From: Arenicellales bacterium
Lineage (GTDB): Bacteria > Pseudomonadota > Gammaproteobacteria > Arenicellales > JAHEKD01
Reading direction: 5' to 3'
Length of the DNA: 64,000 nt
NCBI GenBank assembly: GCA_028284225.1
Contig: JANQSD010000019.1
Coordinates: 186,001 to 250,000 of the forward strand
The notes below the pieces were generated by a model. The model did no database searches. It worked only from the letters and a program-made list of their open reading frames with translations, and was not told where the DNA came from. Of the stretch, positions 26,281 through 35,237 are shown in pieces (within the stretch, counting starts at the first letter, position 1; every line of letters begins with the position of its first letter). The position numbers were made by a program, and so were the translations under genes.

Positions 26281-26967
26281 TCAAGTATTTCTAGCTAACG
26301 CCCAGATGCTGATTTTTTCTACCCCGGCCTGTTTCAAAGCTCTTGCTACTTGATTTACCGTTTGAGTAGTAGTGATCACATCATCGACTAGAGCAATGTG
26401 TTTGGTGTGGGTTTTCGTTACTACAGTAAACGCATTTTGGACTGCTTGTTGGCGTTCTTTGGCGCTTAATTCAACTTGTGGTTTGCTGAATTTGTGCCTT
26501 ATTATCAAGCAGTTATTATGATTGACATTAAATTCTTTGGCCAATGCCCTGGCAATTAGACCGCTTTGATTGAAGCCGCGCTGACGAATTCGACGCGGAT
26601 GCAGCGGAACGGGTATGATCAGTTCAGGTACGGGCTGCTGAATTTGCTTAATCATGGAAATTAATTCTTCAACAAGTGGCCTGTAGGCATAGAAATGTTG
26701 TTGATACTTGAATTGATAGATAAGCCTGTTTATGGGTTGCTTGTATTCAAAAGGCACCAGTGTATTGTCAAAATAATGTTTCTGACTTAAGCAAAAACCG
26801 CAAACTCCCTTTTGATTTACAGCTGCTGCGCAAATGGGGCAAGCGGACTGAATTCTGGGCAGGTGTTGATCACATTCGTCACAAATCCAGCCTGTAAAAT
26901 CCAATTTCTGCTGGCACAACAGGCAATTACGAGAGAATAGGGTACCTTTAAGTCTGCTTATAAACAC
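26281..26967 (-). CDS. comF: ComF family phosphoribosyltransferase-like protein
   Basis: A 228-residue protein with an N-terminal zinc-finger-like block (CLLCQ, CDEC, CPIC, CGFC) and a C-terminal phosphoribosyltransferase-type motif ([10 protein letters not shown]). ComF-like proteins are linked to DNA uptake in naturally transformable bacteria and may interact with the comFA/PriA machinery. The start is a GTG with a GGAGGG ribosome binding site. It is divergent from the DUF2244 gene with only about 120 bases between the predicted starts. Confidence 0.9.
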   Translation of the reverse strand: MFISRLKGTLFSRNCLLCQQKLDFTGWICDECDQHLPRIQSACPICAAAVNQKGVCGFCLSQKHYFDNTLVPFEYKQPINRLIYQFKYQQHFYAYRPLVEELISMIKQIQQPVPELIIPVPLHPRRIRQRGFNQSGLIARALAKEFNVNHNNCLIIRHKFSKPQVELSAKERQQAVQNAFTVVTKTHTKHIALVDDVITTTQTVNQVARALKQAGVEKISIWALARNT

Positions 26968-27084
26968 TACAGCCCTCCATGGCTTGTGAGATTTAATCTT
27001 AATATATTAGGTCGATTGTCTCACATTAAATCGACCATCTGCGGACCAATATTATTCAAAATTTATATTATTACAGTATTTTTT

Positions 27085-27585
27085 GTGCCAGATGGTTACC
27101 AGAATCCGATTAGTTCCGTTACAATTGACCCTGATGTGTTAAGTGATTCGCCCAAAAGAATTCTGATTACTCGTAATCATTCCTTGACCAGCGCCCAGGC
27201 ATGTATGATCGTTGGTTTTCTGGCAATCGTTTTGACATCAATAGGCGGCTGGTTTTATAGCCAGGGAGCATGGCTGGTTTTGCCTTTTGCCGGGCTGGAG
27301 ATGTTAGCGGTAATGGCTGGATTTTATGCTTGTGTGAGGCATAATAATGACTACGAGCTGCTTGAGATTGATGACGTTAATATTCGTGTTGAGCGTTGTA
27401 TAGCCAATCGTGAGCAAAACTTTAGTTTTCAAACATATTGGACTAAAGTGATGTTGGAGGTCACCGAAGGATGGTATCCATCTAAATTGTGGATGCAATC
27501 AAAAGGTCGGCAAATCGAGCTGGGGCGCTGGCTGACTGACCATGAGCGGGAACAGTTAGCGCATCGGTTGAAAAGTTTTATTTGA
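27085..27585 (+). CDS. DUF2244 membrane protein
   Basis: A protein with two hydrophobic helices (QACMIVGFLAIVLTSIGGWF, and a second near LPFAGLEMLAVMAGF), a pattern of DUF2244. The open frame reaches back to 26986, but that start would sit on top of the comF ribosome binding site, and family members begin shortly before the ITRNHSLT segment, so the GTG at 27085 is preferred (166 residues). It stands directly before the oxidase operon and is commonly found next to ctaC; the role is unknown. Confidence 0.75.
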   Translation: MPDGYQNPISSVTIDPDVLSDSPKRILITRNHSLTSAQACMIVGFLAIVLTSIGGWFYSQGAWLVLPFAGLEMLAVMAGFYACVRHNNDYELLEIDDVNIRVERCIANREQNFSFQTYWTKVMLEVTEGWYPSKLWMQSKGRQIELGRWLTDHEREQLAHRLKSFI

Positions 27586-27612
27586 ACAAGATTAGGAATA
27601 AGGTTGGACAGT

Positions 27613-28470
27613 ATGTTTAGACCCCTGGGAAACAAGTTACTATCGATTTTGGTAGGGTTAGTATCAGTTCTGATGACTAACGCAGCAATGGCAGAATATG
27701 CGTTGAATTTGCCCCCGCCAGTAACGTCAACTGCGGAAGAGATATTGACACTGCATAATTTGATACTGCTGATATGTCTGATCATATTTGTTCTGGTTTT
27801 CTCCGTTATGTTTTATTCGATGTTCGCACATCGCAAGAGCAAAGGAGCAAAAGCAGCCAGTTTTCATCACAGCACAACATTGGAAATTGTGTGGACGGTA
27901 ATTCCGGTTTTGATCTTAATCGGCATGGCTGTGCCTTCAACAGCGACGCTGGTTCGTATGGAGGATACGACCGAGTCCGATATGACGGTTAAAGTTACCG
28001 GATACCAATGGTTCTGGCAGTACGAATATCTTGACGATGATGTCAATTTTTACAGCAAACTTTCAACCCCCCGGGCACAGATAGAAGGGCGTGAAGAAAA
28101 AGGTGAAAATTATTTGCTTGAGGTAGATAGAGAGGTGGTGTTGCCGATAGGTGAGAAAATTCGCTTCCTGTTTACTGCTGCTGATGTCATTCATGCCTGG
28201 TGGATACCACAATTCGGTATTAAGAAAGATGCTATTCCGGGTTATATCACAGAGAGTTGGGTGAGGATTGATGAACCTGGTGTTTATACCGGTCAGTGTG
28301 CCGAGTTATGTGGCAAAGATCATGGCTTTATGCCTATTGTTGTTAGAGCGGTGACACAAGAAGAATACGCTCAGTGGGTGGCTGAAAACCAGGCTCCGTC
28401 TGATTCAACTGTCAGTAGCGCAAACCAGGGCGAAGAACTTAATGCGGCTGCAAGCGTCGCAACTAATTGA
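27613..28470 (+). CDS. ctaC: Cytochrome c oxidase subunit II
   Basis: A 285-residue subunit with an N-terminal signal/membrane segment, a second membrane helix, and the CuA site CAELCGKDHGFM near residue 230. There is no C-terminal heme c domain, so it accepts electrons from a separate cytochrome c. The ATG at 27613 is preferred over an in-frame TTG at 27604 and follows an AAGG element. It heads the aa3-type oxidase gene group. Confidence 0.96.
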   Translation: MFRPLGNKLLSILVGLVSVLMTNAAMAEYALNLPPPVTSTAEEILTLHNLILLICLIIFVLVFSVMFYSMFAHRKSKGAKAASFHHSTTLEIVWTVIPVLILIGMAVPSTATLVRMEDTTESDMTVKVTGYQWFWQYEYLDDDVNFYSKLSTPRAQIEGREEKGENYLLEVDREVVLPIGEKIRFLFTAADVIHAWWIPQFGIKKDAIPGYITESWVRIDEPGVYTGQCAELCGKDHGFMPIVVRAVTQEEYAQWVAENQAPSDSTVSSANQGEELNAAASVATN

Positions 28471-28488
28471 TTTTTGGAGACTATAAGC

Positions 28489-30069
28489 ATGTCTAGTACA
28501 GCAGAGCATCATCACGACGATCACCATCATGGCCCGGCAAAGGGCTTTATGCGCTGGGTGACTACGACCAATCATAAAGATATCGGTACCATGTACCTGA
28601 TTTTTTCACTGGTTATGTTTATGGTTGGTGGATTTATGGCTTTGATTGTTCGGGCCGAGCTGTTTGTGCCTGGATTACAGCTGGTTGATCCGCACTTTTT
28701 TAATCAAATGACCACAATGCATGCACTGATAATGGTGTTTGGTGCCATCATGCCGGGCATGGTCGGGTTTGCTAACTGGCAGGTTCCGTTGATGATCGGG
28801 GCGCCGGATATGGCTTTGCCACGGCTCAACAACTGGAGTTTTTGGATTCTGCCATTTGCATTCTCATTGATTTTAAGCGGCTTGTTCTTTTTCGGCGGCG
28901 GACCGGCGAGTGGCTGGACATTATATGCGCCTTTGACGCTACAAGGCGGCATAGGTGTTGACTTGACTATTTTTGCTATTCACATGATGGGTATTTCTTC
29001 CATTATGGGTGCGATCAATGTCATCGTGACGGTGTTCAATATGCGTGCACCGGGCATGACATTAATGAAGATGCCACTGTTCGTCTGGACCTGGGTGATT
29101 ACTGCTTTTCTTCTGATCGCTGTAATGCCGGTGTTTGCGGGTGCGGTCACTATGGTTTTGACCGATAGACATTTCGGTACTGCCTTCTTTGACCCTGCAG
29201 GTGGTGGTGATCCAGTGCTTTATCAACATATTTTCTGGTTCTTTGGGCATCCGGAAGTGTATATTATGATTTTGCCTGCATTTGGTATTATCTCGCAAAT
29301 CATCCCCACTTTCTCCCGCAAAAAGCTATTTGGTTATGAATCAATGGTGTTTGCAACAGCCGGTATTGCGTTTCTATCATTCATCGTTTGGGCGCATCAT
29401 ATGTTTACCGTAGGTATGCCATTAGCCGGTGAATTGTACTTTATGTACGCTACTATGCTGATTGCTGTGCCGACAGGGGTGAAAATTTTTAACTGGGTCT
29501 CGACGATGTGGCGTGGCTCGATGACCTTTGAAACACCGATGTTGTATGCGATTGCAGTTGTGTTTTTGTTCACAATAGGTGGTTTATCAGGTCTAATGCT
29601 TGCGATTGTGCCGGCTGACTTTCAGTATCACGATACTTATTTTGTGGTCGCTCATTTCCATTATGTATTATTTTCAGGTGCAATTATGGCGATGATGGGA
29701 GGTGTATTTTACTGGTTGCCCAAGTGGACCGGCCATATGTACGATGAACGTTTAGGCAAATGGCAATTCTGGCTAACGACTATATTCTTTAATATCACCT
29801 TTTTCCCTCAGCATTTCTTAGGTCTGGCCGGTATGCCACGCCGAATTCCGGACTATAATTTGCAATTTGCAGAGTTTAATTTCATGTCCAGTGTCGGTGC
29901 GATGGGATTAGGTATTACACAATTGTTGTTTATCTACATCATTTATAAAGCAGTTAAAGGCGGCGAAAAGGCAACTACTGAGGTTTGGGAGGGAGCTGAG
30001 GGACTTGAATGGACTGTACCGTCTCCAGCGCCTTATCATACCTTTGAGACACCACCTGTTGTTAAATAA
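28489..30069 (+). CDS. ctaD: Cytochrome c oxidase subunit I
   Basis: A 526-residue catalytic subunit with about 12 membrane helices and the heme-copper ligands in WFFGHPEVYIM (CuB His with the Tyr crosslink), the WAHHMF pair, and the DTYFVVAHFHYVL heme ligands. It is the aa3-type subunit by its K- and D-channel context. A GGAGA ribosome binding site precedes the ATG at 28489, so the upstream in-frame start adding METIS is disfavoured. Confidence 0.97.
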   Translation: MSSTAEHHHDDHHHGPAKGFMRWVTTTNHKDIGTMYLIFSLVMFMVGGFMALIVRAELFVPGLQLVDPHFFNQMTTMHALIMVFGAIMPGMVGFANWQVPLMIGAPDMALPRLNNWSFWILPFAFSLILSGLFFFGGGPASGWTLYAPLTLQGGIGVDLTIFAIHMMGISSIMGAINVIVTVFNMRAPGMTLMKMPLFVWTWVITAFLLIAVMPVFAGAVTMVLTDRHFGTAFFDPAGGGDPVLYQHIFWFFGHPEVYIMILPAFGIISQIIPTFSRKKLFGYESMVFATAGIAFLSFIVWAHHMFTVGMPLAGELYFMYATMLIAVPTGVKIFNWVSTMWRGSMTFETPMLYAIAVVFLFTIGGLSGLMLAIVPADFQYHDTYFVVAHFHYVLFSGAIMAMMGGVFYWLPKWTGHMYDERLGKWQFWLTTIFFNITFFPQHFLGLAGMPRRIPDYNLQFAEFNFMSSVGAMGLGITQLLFIYIIYKAVKGGEKATTEVWEGAEGLEWTVPSPAPYHTFETPPVVK

Positions 30070-30071
30070 TT

Positions 30072-30170
30072 GTGCCCTCTGACCAAAGGCGTAAAAATAT
30101 TAGATTGGCACTGCTACTGGCTTTGGCAGTGCTGATTCTGTTTTTGTTCACTTTGTATCAGCAGAGCTAA
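30072..30170 (+). CDS. Cytochrome oxidase small assembly protein
   Basis: A 32-codon ORF starting with GTG two bases after ctaD stops. The product has a basic N-terminus (DQRRKNIR) and one transmembrane helix (LALLLALAVLILFLFTL). Short proteins of this shape are encoded between the subunit I and Cox11 genes in many proteobacteria and are annotated as cytochrome oxidase small assembly proteins. It is too short for ordinary gene callers. Confidence 0.75.
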   Translation: MPSDQRRKNIRLALLLALAVLILFLFTLYQQS

Positions 30171-30205
30171 AGTGTTTTCCTTATAGCGTTTAGATTGAGT
30201 TTGGA

Positions 30206-30736
30206 ATGATTGCAAGCAAGTCGTTAGTCTCGAAATTATTGGTTGTTGTAGTCTGTATGTTCGGATTCGGTTATGCGCTGGTGCCTTTATACGATTTGTT
30301 CTGTGACATAACAGGAATCGGCGGCAAAACGGGACAGATTGAACAGGTTGTTGCTGCACAGGAGCGAATTGATAAAGATCGAGTAGTCACGGTTGAATTC
30401 ACCAGTGTGTCGACCTCAGGTTTACCCTGGGAATTCAGGCCTGAAAAAAACAAGTTAAAAGTGCATCCTGGTGAGATTTACGAAATCATGTATTTTGCGA
30501 AAAACAATAGTTCGCAGTCTGTAGTGGGTCAGGCAATCCCAAGCGTAACGCCGGGCCTTGCTTCGAAGTATTTTAATAAGACCGAGTGCTTTTGTTTTAC
30601 TCAGCAGACGTTAGCAGGCAAAGAACAAAAAGATATGCCGGTGAGGTTTATTATTGATCCGGATCTGCCAGAAGATATTCATACCGTAACGTTGTCATAT
30701 TCTTTTTTTAATGCACAGAAGTATGCACAGAATTAG
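30206..30736 (+). CDS. ctaG: Cytochrome c oxidase assembly protein CtaG/Cox11
   Basis: A 176-residue protein with one N-terminal membrane anchor (LLVVVVCMFGFGYALVPLY) and a periplasmic beta domain with the copper-binding Cys pair in ECFCFTQQ. Cox11 inserts copper into CuB of subunit I. The order ctaC-ctaD-small protein-ctaG-ctaE matches the canonical proteobacterial arrangement. Confidence 0.94.
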   Translation: MIASKSLVSKLLVVVVCMFGFGYALVPLYDLFCDITGIGGKTGQIEQVVAAQERIDKDRVVTVEFTSVSTSGLPWEFRPEKNKLKVHPGEIYEIMYFAKNNSSQSVVGQAIPSVTPGLASKYFNKTECFCFTQQTLAGKEQKDMPVRFIIDPDLPEDIHTVTLSYSFFNAQKYAQN

Positions 30737-30825
30737 CACTAACGTTGCGGCTGTATATTCTGTAAAATACAGTCTAAGCAAGAGATTATTCGTTTAATTA
30801 AATAGTTTTTTATAAGGGACAAGAG

Positions 30826-31701
30826 ATGAGCGGACCAAGCGATTATTACGTACCTCATTCAAGCCATTGGCCGATTACGGCAACCATCGGTTTATTCATT
30901 TTAGCTTTCGGAGCAGCCATAATGTTGAATGATATGGCTGCTGGAAAGTGGATTATGCTTGTAGGTGGAGCAGTTCTAATTTATATGCTGTTCGGTTGGT
31001 TCGGAACGGTCATTAGTGAAAGTGAAGGTGGTTACTACAGCGGTCAAGTGGATACTTCGTTCCGCATGGGCATGGCCTGGTTTATTTTCTCTGAGGTTTT
31101 ATTTTTTGCTGCATTCTTTGGTGCGCTATTCTATGTGCGTAAACTTGCTGTGCCATGGCTCGATGAAGCTGAAATATTATGGCCCGGATACAATGGTGGC
31201 TGGCCGACAGCAGGCCCCGCTGGTCCCCAGGTGTTAGGCCCTGATACACACGTTGAGCAAGCTGGATTCTTTTCTACCATTGGTGCCTGGGGTTTGCCGA
31301 TGTGGAATACCATTATCCTGTTAACATCCAGTGTAACCTGTACATTTGCTCACTGGGCATTCGTAAAGGGTCAACGCGGACGGATAGTTTTTTGGCTGGC
31401 GGTTACGGTAGCGCTTGGTTGCTTGTTTCTTTACTTCCAGGCTTTCGAATATCATGAAGCGTATACAGCCTATGGCCTGACGCTTGGTACCGGTATTTAC
31501 GGTGCAACCTTTTTTATGTTAACAGGCTTTCATGGCTTGCATGTCACCATTGGCACATTGATTTTGTTTATTGTGTTGCTACGAGTGATCCGAGGTCATT
31601 TTACTGAACAAAACCATTTTGCTTTTGAAGCAGCAGCCTGGTATTGGCATTTTGTTGATACCGTCTGGTTATTGTTGTTCGTATTTGTTTACGTTTTATA
31701 A
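30826..31701 (+). CDS. ctaE: Cytochrome c oxidase subunit III
   Basis: A 291-residue membrane protein with seven predicted helices and the conserved FISSEVLFFAAFF and FHGLHVTIG regions of subunit III. It stabilises the oxidase and may aid proton uptake. An AAGGGACAAGAG ribosome binding site precedes the ATG. A 10-bp terminator hairpin follows. Confidence 0.95.
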   Translation: MSGPSDYYVPHSSHWPITATIGLFILAFGAAIMLNDMAAGKWIMLVGGAVLIYMLFGWFGTVISESEGGYYSGQVDTSFRMGMAWFIFSEVLFFAAFFGALFYVRKLAVPWLDEAEILWPGYNGGWPTAGPAGPQVLGPDTHVEQAGFFSTIGAWGLPMWNTIILLTSSVTCTFAHWAFVKGQRGRIVFWLAVTVALGCLFLYFQAFEYHEAYTAYGLTLGTGIYGATFFMLTGFHGLHVTIGTLILFIVLLRVIRGHFTEQNHFAFEAAAWYWHFVDTVWLLLFVFVYVL

Positions 31702-31721
31702 CAGTAAAGAAAGCTGAGTTT

Positions 31722-31760
31722 AAATGCCGCCCAGGTTCACCTCGGCGGCATTTATTATTC
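31722..31760. terminator. Terminator after subunit III gene
   Basis: A 10-bp stem (AAATGCCGCC / GGCGGCATTT, 31722-31731 and 31744-31753) with a 12-base loop and T-rich tail. It lies between ctaE and the convergent DUF2909 gene. Confidence 0.85.
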
Positions 31761-31988
31761 GGTTTGTTGAGAACCAGTTTTGGGAATAAGCGTATTGCTT
31801 GGAATGATTTTCCCAGTACCCATGCCAATGAGTACAATGATAAACAGCACAATACAAATTGAAATTCGAAATGTTAATGCTTTCACATTACGTGTGCCTT
31901 TGCCGCCGTCTTTCATCATGTATACAACACTCATTAGCAAAGCCACGCCTGTTAAAGCAAAAAGTAAATAAATTATCCAACTGACCAT
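31755..31988 (-). CDS. DUF2909 twin-transmembrane protein
   Basis: A 77-residue protein with two transmembrane helices around a short conserved loop (MKDGGKGTRNVKALTFRI), matching DUF2909. Such genes are typically found next to cytochrome oxidase subunit III. The gene is on the minus strand and converges on ctaE. Its function is unknown, though it is presumed oxidase related. Confidence 0.85.
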   Translation of the reverse strand: MVSWIIYLLFALTGVALLMSVVYMMKDGGKGTRNVKALTFRISICIVLFIIVLIGMGTGKIIPSNTLIPKTGSQQTE

Positions 31989-32040
31989 TTACAGAACTAG
32001 AAATAAGAACAGCCGTTAGTATATTCGATCTATTAATTCA

Positions 32041-32775
32041 ATGCGCAAATCGTTTTCAACCACTAAGCTTTTATTAAATGGATTAGCCTTGGTTTCGATG
32101 GTTATAATGGTCAGGTTAGGGATTTGGCAATTAGATCGTTCCGAATTTAAAGCAGAAAAACAAACAGTTTTTACTCAACGCGCTGCCCAGCCTGTTCAAG
32201 AATTACCCACTGGCTTAGTGAATAAGGATGACTGGAGTTATTACAATGTTCAAATTAACGGGCAATATCAAGCCGATGACAGCTTTTTTGTTGATAATGT
32301 GGTAAATAACACGGTAACGGGTTTGCTATTGGTTACTCCTTTGAGAATAGCAAACTCAGAACACACGATTTTGATTACCAGAGGATGGTTGCCATGGGGA
32401 GTGGATCGAACTTTTTTACCTGCGATCCAGACACCAGATGAGAAGGTAACATTAACCGGTTTATTGGTCCCAGCTGCTGAGAAGCATTTCTATCTTAATG
32501 ACCCAGACAAGTCAGATGAGCCTGACAACCTCTGGTTACAACTGGATTTGAAGCGTTTTATGGAATTAACCGATTACTCAATGCAGCCTCTAATTTTAGT
32601 GCTTGATTCCGGTCAGCCGGGAAGTTATGAGCGTATTTGGCAATTACAAGATGATAGTTGGGTTGCACGTCACAAAGCTTATGCGGTGCAATGGTTTGGC
32701 CTGGCACTAATGTTACTCATCATTACATTGGTTCTTAATTTTAGATCAAGCAAAGGAAATACAGAAAATGGTTGA
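32041..32775 (+). CDS. SURF1-family cytochrome oxidase biogenesis protein
   Basis: A 244-residue protein with the SURF1 layout: an N-terminal membrane helix, a large extracytoplasmic domain with YYNVQINGQY and VTRGWLPWG motifs, and a C-terminal helix. SURF1 helps load heme a into subunit I. Its stop overlaps the next gene start by eight bases, so the two are coupled. Confidence 0.93.
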   Translation: MRKSFSTTKLLLNGLALVSMVIMVRLGIWQLDRSEFKAEKQTVFTQRAAQPVQELPTGLVNKDDWSYYNVQINGQYQADDSFFVDNVVNNTVTGLLLVTPLRIANSEHTILITRGWLPWGVDRTFLPAIQTPDEKVTLTGLLVPAAEKHFYLNDPDKSDEPDNLWLQLDLKRFMELTDYSMQPLILVLDSGQPGSYERIWQLQDDSWVARHKAYAVQWFGLALMLLIITLVLNFRSSKGNTENG

Positions 32776-33397
32776 TTTAACCGGTGAAAGCTCAAATAGC
32801 AAACGTAACCGAGCACGGTTTGCATTAATAGCTATAGCCGTTATCTTTGTTATTCCAATAGTGGGCCCCTTTTTCTATACGCCCAAAAGTTTTGTAAATC
32901 GAGGTGAGTTGGTACAGCCTCAGGCCAGACCGCTTGAATCATTGAATTTGGTGAATGAGCAGGGGGAAAAGGTTGGCATAGAAGCTTTTCAGGGTAAATG
33001 GACAATGTTGATGCTGGATCATTCCAGTTGTGATCCCGCTTGCCAGACAAATCTTTATAACATCCGTCAGGTTAGATTTACTCAAGGACGTCGAATGGAG
33101 CGTGTGCAACTAGCATGGATTTTGCTATCAGGAGAACAAGCTGAGATTGATTCAAAACTTTTAACAGATTATCCGCAAGTTCAGAGATATAATATACCCC
33201 CAGATCAGGTTGATATGATTAATGATCTGTTCACAACCAAATTTGGGAAACCAAGTGACGACATAAAGCGGGTTTATTTTGTTGATCCGTTTGGGAATTT
33301 GGTAATGAGTTTTGCAGCTGATCAAAACCCTAAAGATATGCAAAAAGACTTGGGTCGATTACTGCGAGTCTCCAAAGCAGGCGAGAAGCAAAGTTAA
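32768..33397 (+). CDS. SCO-like thioredoxin-fold cytochrome oxidase assembly protein
   Basis: A 209-residue membrane-anchored protein with one N-terminal helix and a SCO-type Cys pair CDPAC (C-x3-C) at the start of a thioredoxin-like domain, and a late His/Asp region. SCO proteins deliver copper to CuA. It overlaps the SURF1 gene and is coupled to ctaB by a one-base overlap (TAATG), giving a tight assembly operon. Confidence 0.85.
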   Translation: MVDLTGESSNSKRNRARFALIAIAVIFVIPIVGPFFYTPKSFVNRGELVQPQARPLESLNLVNEQGEKVGIEAFQGKWTMLMLDHSSCDPACQTNLYNIRQVRFTQGRRMERVQLAWILLSGEQAEIDSKLLTDYPQVQRYNIPPDQVDMINDLFTTKFGKPSDDIKRVYFVDPFGNLVMSFAADQNPKDMQKDLGRLLRVSKAGEKQS

Positions 33398-34329
33398 TGA
33401 AACTTGAAAATATAATAGTTAAAAACCCGGAATTGTCTTACAAGGCAATGCTGTTACAGTTCTATGAACTGACCAAGCCCCGAGTGGTCGCCTTGATCAT
33501 TTTTACCGCCATAGTCGGCATGTTTTTGTCGGTACAAGGTTTGCCGCCATTGGATTTGTTTTTCTGGGGAACTGTGGGTATTGGAATGGCTTCAGCTGCA
33601 GGTGCGGCCATTAATCAATTGTTCGATAGCGAAGCTGATTCTGTCATGAAGCGAACTCGCCTGAGGCCATTGCCCAGCGGACAACTCAGTACGACTCAGG
33701 CGCTGATTTTTGCCCTGTTATTAGCAGCGACAGCCATGTTAATTCTGGTCGTAAAAGTAAACACTTTAACGGCAATTTTAACGTTTGTATCGTTAATTGG
33801 GTATGCCGTTATTTACACTGTTTACCTGAAACATGCCACACCCCAAAATATCGTAATTGGTGGTGCAGCCGGTGCAGCACCACCGGTTTTAGGCTGGGCG
33901 GCAATTACCGGTGAAGTTGCATCCGATGCCTTATTGCTGTTTTTAATTATTTTCGTCTGGACACCCCCACATTTTTGGGCACTTGCATTGTATCGTTATC
34001 AGGACTATCAAAAGGCGGGTATTCCTATGTTGCCAGTGACTCACGGCCAAAAATTTACTCGTTTGAATATTTTACTTTACACAATATTACTCACGGCCGT
34101 GTCTATTATGCCATTTGCTGTGCACATGAGTGGTTGGTTGTATCTAACCGGTGTAATGGTTTTGAATATCGTGTTTTTATATTACGCTATCAAGCTTTAT
34201 CGAAATTACAACGACTTGTTAGCGCGTAAAACCTTCGTTTATTCTATTCAATATTTGGCCATGTTGTTTGCTTTAATGCTGGTCGATCATTATTCTCATT
34301 ATTTAACTCAATTTCTGCAGCAATTATAA
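33397..34329 (+). CDS. ctaB: Protoheme IX farnesyltransferase (heme O synthase)
   Basis: A 310-residue membrane prenyltransferase with nine predicted helices, NQLFDSEADSVMKRT (first Asp-rich motif) and a second Asp-rich motif after YRYQDYQ. It farnesylates heme B to heme O. Heme A synthase (ctaA), which usually lies beside it, is not seen next to this gene or elsewhere in the window. Confidence 0.96.
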   Translation: MKLENIIVKNPELSYKAMLLQFYELTKPRVVALIIFTAIVGMFLSVQGLPPLDLFFWGTVGIGMASAAGAAINQLFDSEADSVMKRTRLRPLPSGQLSTTQALIFALLLAATAMLILVVKVNTLTAILTFVSLIGYAVIYTVYLKHATPQNIVIGGAAGAAPPVLGWAAITGEVASDALLLFLIIFVWTPPHFWALALYRYQDYQKAGIPMLPVTHGQKFTRLNILLYTILLTAVSIMPFAVHMSGWLYLTGVMVLNIVFLYYAIKLYRNYNDLLARKTFVYSIQYLAMLFALMLVDHYSHYLTQFLQQL

Positions 34330-34356
34330 CTTCCTTAATATTTCGACCTGGTACTT

Positions 34357-35073
34357 ATGTTTCGTAAGATTGCAAAATCACTATTGGGTGAAAAATTAGT
34401 TGGGAAAATTGATTATTATCGTTTCCCACAGCAAAAGCAAAGTTGGGGAGGCCCATTTAATGGTCAGGAATTTAGAAAAAAAATCTTTCACGAGTTAACC
34501 GAAAATATCAACTTTGACTGTGTAGTTGAGACCGGAACATATAAAGGTACAACTACTGAGTATATGGCCCAAAACCTGGATTTGCCGATCTATACAGTTG
34601 AAGCACTGGAAAGAAATTATGGCTATGCGACACACCGTTTGCGTAAATTCGATAATATTTTTCTTGAGCTAAGCGATAGCCGGGTATTTATTAGACAACT
34701 GGCTCAGCAGCCGGAGTTGCTTGAAAAAACCGTATTATTTTATCTGGATGCTCATTGGGACGCAGAAGACTTACCTTTGGCTGAAGAGTTAAATTTGATT
34801 TTTCAGTATTGGAATAAAGCAGTAATTTTAATTGATGATTTTCAAGTTCCTGATGACGGAGGTTATGGGTATGATAACTATGGTGAGGGTAGAGCGCTCA
34901 CCCTGGATTATCTTGGAATTCATAATTTAAATGACTGCATAGTATTTTTCCCAACCTTGCCGGCACTTAAAGAAACGGGGGCAAGGCGTGGGATGGTTGT
35001 ACTGTCTCAATCATCTGAGTTAGTCGGGCAACTAAAGCAGATGCAAACTTTGCGAGAATATCAGCAGGCCTAG
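34357..35073 (+). CDS. Putative SAM-dependent methyltransferase-like protein
   Basis: A 238-residue protein with a class I methyltransferase-like SAM motif (VVETGTYKGTTTEYMA, residues 56-71), then YTVEALE and FYLDAHWD. The fold resembles macrocin-O-methyltransferase or CmcI relatives, but the acceptor cannot be named. The start lacks a clear ribosome binding site. It lies 27 bases after ctaB; a link to the oxidase cluster is not implied. Confidence 0.65.
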   Translation: MFRKIAKSLLGEKLVGKIDYYRFPQQKQSWGGPFNGQEFRKKIFHELTENINFDCVVETGTYKGTTTEYMAQNLDLPIYTVEALERNYGYATHRLRKFDNIFLELSDSRVFIRQLAQQPELLEKTVLFYLDAHWDAEDLPLAEELNLIFQYWNKAVILIDDFQVPDDGGYGYDNYGEGRALTLDYLGIHNLNDCIVFFPTLPALKETGARRGMVVLSQSSELVGQLKQMQTLREYQQA

Positions 35074-35237
35074 TACATCATAGACTGTAGATGGACGATG
35101 ACAACGTGGATTCTGAAAGAAATTATTCATATTAACAGCCCCAGCACTGGCCCACTATAATTTTTATATTATGAAATTTGATATGGCCGGAAATGAAGTA
35201 CCTGAAAATCGCTGGCCAAAATAAGGACGGAAAACTA

